Positions 8,706 through 15,423 of a stretch of 15,423 nucleotides of DNA are shown in pieces (positions within the stretch are counted from its first letter, which is position 1; every line of letters begins with the position of its first letter). The notes below the pieces were generated by a model that was not told where the DNA came from, made no database searches, and worked only from the letters and a program-made list of their open reading frames with translations. A program made the position numbers and the translations under genes. The stretch comes from Ophiostoma sp. CBS 140.51 (lineage: Eukaryota; Ascomycota; Sordariomycetes; Ophiostomatales; Ophiostomataceae): positions 1-15,423 of the forward strand of contig JANSLP010000514.1 of the NCBI GenBank assembly GCA_029298735.1. The letters run 5' to 3'.

Positions 8706-8866
8706 GTAAGTGGTTTACACTCATTTTTGCCTCCTTCTTCGTCAACTGCTTTTCTATGAGCTTCACTTTTCAACCATTTACCTTTTTCTCAAATTTATTA
8801 CTGTTTATCTCTTCGGTAGCCACTTTTCATGCTGCCCCCTCTTTTCCAACCCCTTCTTGTCTGCAG
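8706..8866 (+). other. Candidate intron of an unannotated plus-strand transcript
   Basis: A consensus GTAAGT donor after TTTCCCT pairs with the strong acceptor CTTCTTGTCTGCAG, giving 161 nt. The interior is T-rich and has a possible branch site (CCAAC) about 18 bases before the acceptor. Neither flank is part of a convincing coding frame: after the acceptor the first ATG opens a 45-codon frame with no known match. It would therefore belong to a leader or a non-coding RNA. Inference from signals only. Confidence 0.35.
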
Positions 8867-8970
8867 AGCGAAAGAAGACTGCGCCCTGGCTTTTGCATAC
8901 GGCGATGCCCTATGAGAGGCAGAATACTGGATGCGCGCCTGTCATTGGCCACAGAGAGCTGCCCAACCGC

Positions 8971-8980
8971 CCAATCGCAC
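8971..8980 (+). promoter_or_regulatory. CCAAT box, extended form CCAATCGCAC
   Basis: Matches the extended CCAATCR preference of the fungal CCAAT-binding (Hap) complex. An inverted CCAAT (CATTGGC) lies 22 bases upstream (8943-8949). The same ten bases recur at 10714. Confidence 0.45.
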
Positions 8981-9067
8981 TTGCCCGGCCTGGGGTCGAC
9001 TGGGACGCCTGCTGGGGGGCAGGAGCAGGAGCAGGGACTTGAACAAAGTGAAAACGGGCAAGTGCGA
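8975..9067. repeat. 13-bp perfect inverted repeat with 67-base spacer
   Basis: TCGCACTTGCCCG (8975-8987) is the exact reverse complement of 9055-9067. The left arm overlaps a CCAATCGCAC element. The spacer holds a smaller CCTGC/GCAGG stem and a GTCGAC palindrome. It could be paired operator sites or an RNA stem; a terminator is unlikely in this setting. Confidence 0.8.
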
Positions 9068-9650
9068 GCGGCAGAACCCAGAACGCGCGTGAGAGCGCGA
9101 ACGACACATTGAGAGCTCGCAACGATCTTGCAATGGTCTTTTCAAGCATCGTGTGGGCTCTGCTACTCTTTAATAGGTCCACCGCGATGCATACGAGTAC
9201 GAATGCTCCAGAAACGAACCTGGAATGTAGGATCTATTTCTCTACTTTCTGAGGATTATATCTGTCAGGAGGACTTTTGCCTCTCTGAGCTGGGTCGTGC
9301 TTGCCTTGTACGTGTGGCGAGAGGGTGAGAAGGACGGAAGGAGTGAGTGGCCGGCCCAGAAAGGAGCAGGTCAGGAATTAGCCAGGAAGAAGGAGCGCCG
9401 CAGAACGGGAAGGCACAAAGTCCAGGCATCTGGCAACTACGAGTGTTCACACTCACGACAGAGAGAAGAGTCAACAAAGGTCTGACTGGTGCGTGGGCGG
9501 GTAGGCGCGGACGGGCACACCAGACGTCGATCGTTGAGAGGGAAGTGGTGACCCTAGGGCCCACTTTACAGAGGAAAGAGGGTCGCCGAAGCGCCGCTAA
9601 GATAACGCAAAAACTACAAGCTGCCAGAAAGACACAAGTCAAAAAGACAA

Positions 9651-9668
9651 GACAGAAGAGACAGAAGA
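9651..9668. repeat. Two exact 9-bp GACAGAAGA units
   Basis: Two adjacent copies, then a partial GAC, within a purine-rich tract from about 9560 to 9672. Simple tandem repeat. Confidence 0.85.
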
Positions 9669-10304
9669 GACGGTGTCGACGGGCCAGGGCGCTAACCGGC
9701 AATTCCAGACTAAGAAGCGCCTGAAACCCCAGAGCCAGTGGGCCTGAAAGAGTTAAAGAGGGCCCCCAAAAGACTAACGGTCCCCGAGAAACGTCTCGTT
9801 TGCGACTTTGGATGCCAGCACAGCAGACGTTCAGCTTGCTCCAGGCGCTGTCCACCGCTGATCTTTGTGATTGTGTGCTCATTGGTGATGAACTTGTCTT
9901 TGAGGACATTGTGCGAACGCCTGTACGAAGTAAAATACGGAGTACTTGTGTCTGGTCTCTTCTTCCAAACGGTACACGCGGCGCTGCATGTCTCACTCTG
10001 CACAAGCCGAGAGGCCCTCGGCCACGAGGTTGGAAAAGAGGGTGTCCTGAGTCAACGCCATGGATCAGACCTGTGAACGTATTTTCTGTTTGAGATACTC
10101 GATCCTTTCACACATCCATTTCATGGCGGTCTGTCGTCCCATTTTATCCACTGATTTGCACGGCTAGCCGCTTACTTTCGACTAACAAAGCGACTACGCA
10201 AAAAGGAAAGGCCCGCGGGAGCCAGGGCGGTGACTAGCGACCAACGGTCTGTTCCTGTCTGTTGTAAGTGTGTGGTGTGTGAATGTCAGAACATCTGTTG
10301 TTGG

Positions 10305-10320
10305 TTTGATAGTTTGATAG
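10305..10320. repeat. Two 8-bp TTTGATAG units
   Basis: Two adjacent copies, followed by a further TTTG, about 40 bases after a GTAAGT sequence (10264-10269). Confidence 0.8.
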
Positions 10321-10423
10321 TTTGTCCATTGTTCATGTCTTCAGAAGTTCTTTGCTTTCGTTCACTCCTTCCCTACCTCCTTCCTCCGCACCGTCCCGTC
10401 TCTCAAAGCCCCTTGTACTTTCC

Positions 10424-10450
10424 TTTTTTTTTTTTTTTTTTTTTTTTTTT
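10424..10450 (+). repeat. Run of 27 T
   Basis: An uninterrupted T tract inside a CT-rich plus-strand segment (about 10.33-10.45 kb). It could be a promoter poly(dT) element that excludes nucleosomes. In the other orientation, a 27-A run could be the tail scar of a retroposed transcript, but no target-site duplication or source sequence is evident. Exact length is prone to sequencing error. Confidence 0.9.
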
Positions 10451-11710
10451 GCGCGGCCTCACTCGGGGAAGACACGCGGTCGTCGCTTCCCTGTCCTCGT
10501 CGCCATTTACCCCTGCTCTTTCCCTCGCTCTACCCCTCCAAGATGCAAAGACAGACAGGCCCAAAAAATCCAGCCCATGCTCCTCCCCTCGTGATTCGTT
10601 CATGGCAGCCACATGGGGCCAAACGGGAAGGAGGGAACCACCAGTGTCTTCTTGTTTCTTCACCGCAAGATTTTTCATTGGCTGTGTTCGTGCCAAAAGC
10701 CTCTGATTTTCGACCAATCGCACTGGCTACCCCCACTTGGTGTGAAATCCTTCCTCGAGAGGCATCTGCTCGCATTCTCAATTTTCGCTGTCTTGTCTGT
10801 GTCTTCTCTCTCTTCCTCAACCACCACACCCTCACAACCTGAAAGTTCTCTACCAACCCTGGTTGCAACGTGAAAGGCAGCATCGGGTCACACGAACGGC
10901 TCAACACTCGGATGGTCTCAGTCGCACACCTCCTTTTCAGTTGCTCCCCTGACACTCCTTTTTTTTCTTTTTTTTCTTCACACAGAACAAAAAGAAGACA
11001 ATCCCTCGATTCGATATGCAGAGTTGCGCCGGCCTGCTTCTCGAAACAGATTGGCTACCAAAAGCAAGCTGTGCATTTTTCGAGGTTGCTCGTCCAAGAA
11101 TACACAAGAGTGTGTTGCACAAAACGAGATTTGCGCGAGAGATAATCGGATATCTCGATACAACTAGGCACACGAATTTTACATTACAGTGTACAAAAGA
11201 CGGATTCGGGCGGAGAGAAGAAAGAATGAGATGCCGCGTGTTTTTTCTTCTCCGAGTCGTACACTAAGAGCGGTGAGCGTTTATCGGGGCGGTCAACAAA
11301 ACAAAAAAACAGCAGATGAACAAAGATGATTGAAGAAACAGTCATGTGCTCAAGAGTTAACTTCGGTCACGAGCCCAACAGTACAGAAAAGAAAAAGACT
11401 GGTAGTCGGAAATATCAGCATCACCAACGTCATCGCACAAGGCCGCACATATCTTACAGCCACAGTCTGCCTTGCAAAGCGAGCTGAGAAGAAGGCTGAG
11501 AGAAGCCTCAAAAAAACGCAAGTCTGCCCTAATGCGTTGGCAAAACTGCATGAACATCATCTGCCACTGTAAGCATGACTTTTGTATCTGTAGGTCTGCA
11601 AGGTCGCAAAGGCGAGAGCAGCCTTGATATGCGACCCGAGGCGCTGGGAAGCGAGAAACCAAAAACCAGAAACCCAGAACGCACGCACAAAGAAAAAGAA
11701 CAGACGACAG
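10451..11710. other. Intergenic; no supported gene
   Basis: Contains the second extended CCAAT box and a T8-C-T8 tract (10959-10975). Open frames are short and unmatched on both strands. Base composition alternates between CT-rich and mixed blocks. Confidence 0.5.
10714..10723 (+). promoter_or_regulatory. CCAAT box, second copy of CCAATCGCAC
   Basis: Identical ten bases to the copy at 8971. It too is preceded by an inverted CCAAT (CATTGGC at 10676-10682), here 31 bases away. The shared pairing of inverted and direct boxes suggests related promoter architecture. Confidence 0.45.
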
Positions 11711-11713
11711 GAG

Positions 11714-12103
11714 GATGCAATCCTGATGCTTCCCTTACCAGATGCTGCCTTGGGCCCTGCACAGTTTTTTCTGGTCTTTGCAGCCTGCAGGAGGCTGCCT
11801 CCTGCCAACGCACAGTGGGAGGCGACTCTCTCCATCTCCCCAGTTTGCGAACCAGCATCATGCATGCCGCCTCTGCACATATCGCACAGATTCCTCCCAG
11901 ATTTCGCATGCAGAACTTCATTTCCTTTGTGCATAGTCTGGGAACCAAACGGATAGCCCGATTTTTTGGTATATGCTGCACTGCAGCCTGTTTTGCGATT
12001 TGTTTAAATATAGCCCAAATTTGGCTTGCAGTATTTTTTCTGTGCTTGCCCTGCATATAGCATATGTGCTGCAGACCAAGATGGGATGCATTGGGGATGC
12101 AGG
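11714..12103. other. TGCA-dense island
   Basis: Fifteen TGCA tetramers fall in 390 bases, where one or two are expected by chance. Many sit inside CTGCAG, GATGCA or ATGCAT. The stretch includes a 19-bp palindrome (11787-11805) and GCAGACC/GGTCTGC arms (12070-12076, 12102-12108). It shows no coding frame I trust: the 208-codon minus-strand frame across it opens at GTG. The CpA content argues against heavy RIP mutation. Function is unknown. Confidence 0.65.
11787..11805. repeat. 19-bp palindrome with a single central base
   Basis: GCAGGAGGC-T-GCCTCCTGC: nine-base arms, exactly complementary. Overlapping GCAGCC (11780-11785) and GGCTGC arms allow an alternative stem. It may be a dimeric transcription-factor site or a cruciform-prone element. 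Confidence 0.8.
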
Positions 12104-12218
12104 TCTGCCCGGGTAGGCATCCATTTTGAATCTTTGGCGAGCTGCACTTCGCCACGGCCTCTCACAATGTAGCTGGTAAACGAGGCAAGAATTTGCCCTG
12201 TGTACGTGTTGGCCACGA

Positions 12219-12269
12219 GGCGAAAGAATGGCGAAAAGAGCCCGAGAGGCAGAAGCGAGCACTTTCGCC
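12219..12269. repeat. 8-bp inverted repeat GGCGAAAG / CTTTCGCC
   Basis: Arms at 12219-12226 and 12262-12269. A further GGCGAAAAG lies at 12230-12238, and a TGGCGA/TCGCCA pair lies about 60 bases upstream. This gives a small cluster of GGCGA elements in both orientations. Confidence 0.6.
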
Positions 12270-14900
12270 CTCGCCGATACATGGTGATCCATGTTGATAC
12301 TATTCACAAGCCACCAAGGGAAGGGTCTTGACAAAAAAGTTGAAAAGAATTTACAACTGATTTGGATTTGCGTCTATCAGTCTTATTTTCTTTTCTCTTT
12401 CGTTCTTTTCCTTTCTTATTCAACCTCTTCCCCCTCCTTGATAAAAACACCCCTGTCCTGTCAGGATGCACAAGCGCGGCACAAGGGTACGCCGACCTGG
12501 CCATTGTCTGTTCTCCATCGTTGACTGGCAGGGGTCTTTTCATCTGCGATTGGGTAGCCGTTGCAACCACCAACGGGCACTTTCTGGGCTCTCAGACTGC
12601 GGTTGAGGCGTCTTTCTTCGCGAAAAGATGGCGTCTCGACAACATGAGAACTTGATGAGAAGTTCTTTTGATAACGTGATCGACGATGGCTCTTTGCTTT
12701 TGAGGGGTTGTGATATTTCGCCGTATTATTACAGCTGTAAATATTATCTTGACAGGTTTGATATACACTCCGCAGAACATTGTTCTGGCCATTGACACAT
12801 CTTGAACGCCTTTTGCTCGGCCTTTTCTGCAACTACTTGATTGCTCTCTTGCCGTGTTTCCTCATCGACGTTGTTTCAATGGTGGGGGTAGACTATATTG
12901 CTTTTTTTAATGGCCGTCGCCACCGACGACTGCAACTCGGTTAGCAACCGCCGGTATTTAGAGGTCAGGAAAAGAGGAAGAAGAAGAAAAAAGAAGTAAA
13001 GAAAGAGAGTAAAAAGACAACGGTACAAAGTAGGAAGAAGGATAAGAAACATCGTACCATGCATACCCCATCGAAAACGCATGGGCCAACGGCAAGCCGT
13101 ATGGGGCACATCGGTGGCGACAAATAATCACGACGATGCCTCGAATCCTGCCTGCAGCTTATCGCCTTGTTGGTTTTGGCTATTCGGTCTGTCCTGCACG
13201 TGTTCCTGTTTTCGGCCTCATCGGATTGTCGTTTTTGTTGACGTTTGGCCAGTCATATAAGGGTTTCCTTGATCAGAGTAGACAACTCTTCTAGCGGTTG
13301 TAGAAATCGGCAATAGACGAACAACGATCAGCCGTGTTCTTACAGCCAAGTTAGGTTAAACGTGAAAACTAGTCGACAAGCCACGACTTGGAGCTCAGTT
13401 TTGTTCTCTCATTCATTTTTGTGCCCCAACTGTTATCTCCCCCTTTTTCTTAGACTTGACAAAAGCTTCACTTTCTACGTCTCGCTTTATTCATGACTGT
13501 ATGATAGTGCACTTCACACCCCTTTTCCTGTTTCTCGGGATCCGGCCACGCGGATTGGTGCGAGACATGCAGGGCTCTTTACCAGCCATTATCGGGTTTC
13601 TTTTCTCTTCTATTTTCTCAGCTCAGCTCAGCCCACCACCTGTCGTGCTCTACGACTTATACCTATGCATATGTAGAAGCAAACTTGATGTACGGCACGA
13701 CTGTTTTTCTCGTATCGTGAGCTAGTCCCTACCAACAAAACGACAGTCGTAAAATTCGTAAAATTCACCAAGACAATGGGGGCGGCTTATTTACTCCGTG
13801 ATCCTGCGGCCTCTCCTCTCATGCCATTGGTAGGTAGATACTGCAAGTCGACACCTCTTTGTCCTTTTGTCTTTTTGGCTTTTTGGCGCCTCGTAGCTCT
13901 TCCAGCCCTTTCCAGCCTTCCCAGATGCCCCCTATTCCGGGCTTGTTGTCGTTTCCCTTTTTGGGCAAATTCGTACTCAGTATTACACGCCGTTACTCGT
14001 TCGCTCCGCTCGGCTTGACGATGCTAGTCCAATTCTCCAACACGATTCGTCCGTTTTGTTTTCCATTTACACCCTTCCCCCTTTTCTATCATGCTCCTCA
14101 AACCCTCCACCTTCTTATGGCTTACGCATGGGCCAAAAGGCGTCTCCCGGTAGGGCTATGCCAAGGATCCTCTGGGTCTTTCCAACTGCCTTTATGTTTT
14201 TCGTCTCGTCCTGTCATCCGTTGGATCCATTGTTAGTTTTTTGTTTTCCCCTTAAGCGAAGCTCGAAAGAGGCTGGCTGTATATGGCTTGGCCCCAAAAA
14301 GTTGCTCGCTAAAGGACAATTCTTTGAAAGAAGACTCTCACCTCGCTTGACAGTATCGCCCTTGTTCATTGTATGATTTGCTCACCCTACTAGCTGCCTT
14401 TTTCAACGCCATGATCATCAGCCTCCAGAAGGATTCTGCTTCCTTTCTTTTATGATCACGCTTCAGTGACTGTCAACGACTGACAACTTATGTCGTCCCA
14501 AAGTTGGACCTCCCGCACCGATTCGTTCTTTCTGGCTTTCTGTCCACATTCAGCCGGCCATACGAGCGGCCGACAGCTCACCTGCTGCCGCTAGAGACTG
14601 TGGGGACAAATATTGTACAGTGTCGATCCATGGGGTCAAGGGCAGAAAAGGGTCACACTTCTGCAGGAGAGACTACGCGATGCAAGCTGACTTTCTACAT
14701 TACTTGTCCAATGGAAGCGCTTACGGGCCGTTGCGGTATCCTATTTGCACGTTCTCCCTGTTGACATATGGGTTTCTGATGTTTTTGAGAAATTGGAGAA
14801 ACGCAGATATCAGCAACGATGGGCATGTTTGTGGGAAAAGACACTATGACGCCATCGTTGGGCCAGGAAGAAGTTGAGTAGCATATTAGACAAAATCTAG
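12270..14900. other. Intergenic; no supported gene
   Basis: Plus-strand CT tracts occur at about 12.38-12.43, 13.4-13.6 and 13.85-14.1 kb, as in fungal promoters or long leaders. A purine block lies at 12.97-13.03 kb. Small repeats include TCAGC units near 13618-13634 and a doubled GTAAAATTC near 13750. No frame shows a recognisable family. Confidence 0.5.
12545..12553 (-). promoter_or_regulatory. CCAAT box, third copy of CCAATCGCA, minus orientation
   Basis: TGCGATTGG on the plus strand is the reverse complement of the nine bases shared by the copies at 8971 and 10714. There is no obvious paired box nearby. Confidence 0.4.
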
Positions 14901-14954
14901 TTTCTTCCACATATTATGATATGATACGGCGTATTTGTTTATTCATACAAGTAG

Positions 14955-15102
14955 TATATTTGCGGACAGTTGACTTGCACAGCAAAGAACCGGGCCAACA
15001 AGGCGAGACCTTGCGTGTTGACCACTCAAGCTGCATATATTCATATTTGTCTGTCACATATTCACAAGAAAGGTTCGTTGACTTGGACAGACATATATTT
15101 GC
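14955..15102. repeat. AT-rich stretch with short direct and inverted repeats
   Basis: GTTGACTTGSACAG occurs at 14969-14982 and 15077-15090 with one difference. TATATTTGCG occurs near 14955 and 15093. ATATTTGTCTGTC (15043-15055) pairs with 15086-15098, with one mismatch across a 30-base spacer. It could be a decayed local duplication. Confidence 0.6.
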
Positions 15103-15423
15103 GAGAGTTGGGTGTGGTATTGTCGCATTCGTGGCTGCTGACATGTCCTCAATCAATGGCAGACGGTGAGTGATAGAACGGTACAGCCTTGCAGTATATT
15201 TCTGAATAGAGACTTGGTATGGGGGATGTATTTTTATATTGGCATTTATTCAATTTACACTCCTTACTGCTCTGACAACTATTAGAGAAATATTTGTCGT
15301 GTTGATTCCTCTTTATTTGTTGGGTTTCGGTCTTTCCCATGAGGTCCAATATAGCCCTGTACTTACTTACTCGCGCCGACTCGCTCTCGCTCTGTTCATT
15401 TCTTGATGTTCGTGTGCTCCCAT
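15103..15423. other. Right edge; no supported gene
   Basis: AT-rich DNA turning CT-rich on the plus strand near the end. A GTGAGT (15167) on the plus strand and overlapping GTAAGTAAGT (near 15361-15370) on the minus strand are possible donors without clear partners inside the window. Confidence 0.4.

Larger units (their letters stand above)
8867..10260. other. Intergenic; no supported gene
   Basis: The longest frame (minus strand, 9265-10005) opens with TTG, not ATG. Its only distinctive part, a Cys/Leu/Phe-rich hydrophobic stretch, is the reverse reading of a purine-rich repeat tract (9600-9672). The area holds the inverted repeat at 8975-9067 and a short CGCGC/GCGCG hairpin near 9083-9099. 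Nothing else is identified. Confidence 0.5.

Noticed and set aside
9025..9060. Possible tRNA on the minus strand (GTTCAAGTCCC like a T-arm)
   Set aside because: The flanking bases do not form a T-stem, and no acceptor, D-arm or anticodon stem can be drawn.
9265..10005. 246-codon minus-strand frame with a hydrophobic stretch
   Set aside because: It opens at TTG. The hydrophobic stretch is the reverse reading of a purine-rich repeat tract, and it has no family motif or codon-like regularity.
10264..10344. Possible 81-nt plus-strand intron (GTAAGT to CTTCAG)
   Set aside because: No branch-site-like sequence lies at a suitable distance, and the interior is not as pyrimidine-rich as in the 8706-8866 candidate.
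10424..10450. Poly(T) as the tail of a retroposon on the minus strand
   Set aside because: There is no recognisable element body, no flanking target-site duplication and no reverse-transcriptase remnant; it sits inside an ordinary CT-rich promoter-like stretch.
11529..12155. 208-codon minus-strand frame across the TGCA island
   Set aside because: It opens at GTG, is Cys/Arg-rich in a pattern set by the TGCA words, and overlaps equally long plus-strand frames.

Overview
The window looks like nuclear DNA of a filamentous ascomycete, probably a Sordariomycete. It holds one very long intronless reading frame with Ser/Pro/Arg-rich and homopolymeric (poly-Asn, Gln-rich) disordered segments. Its start codon sits in an excellent eukaryotic context, the flanks are strongly strand-asymmetric CT/GA-rich DNA typical of fungal promoters and leaders, and fungal-type splice signals occur (GTAAGT, CTGAC, CAG). 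The order or genus cannot be fixed from the sequence alone.

Layout. Bases 1-974 are the 3' flank of the gene, with a short 9-bp tandem array and no recognisable second gene. Bases 975-6437 (minus strand) encode a predicted 1820-residue protein: about 1500 residues that look mostly disordered, then a C-terminal class I SAM-methyltransferase-like fold (about residues 1502-1820). Bases 6438 to about 7850 look like its leader and promoter, reading leftward. This part has three imperfect 26-bp repeats, an overlapping upstream ORF, an in-frame upstream ATG that a 90-nt intron would join to the CDS, a possible 755-nt leader intron, and a TATA-like site near 7.5 kb. At about 7.86-7.93 kb the purine/pyrimidine bias flips strand, as at a divergent promoter.

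From about 7.93 kb to the right edge (about 7.5 kb) I find no convincing protein-coding gene. The open frames there are short or lack an ATG, overlap on both strands, and match no family I know. What can be seen is regulatory-looking or structural DNA: a well-formed intron signal pair (8706-8866), three copies of CCAATCGCA in both orientations, a 13-bp inverted repeat, a 390-bp island packed with TGCA and containing a 19-bp palindrome, a 27-T tract, and AT-rich short repeats at the right edge. I see no tRNA, rRNA, CRISPR array or recognisable transposon.

The most interesting points are the large disordered protein with a degenerate SAM-binding motif I, the possible splicing-dependent choice of start codon, and the long non-coding interval. 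The interval could be an extended promoter, a long leader of a gene to the right of the window, or the site of a non-coding transcript.
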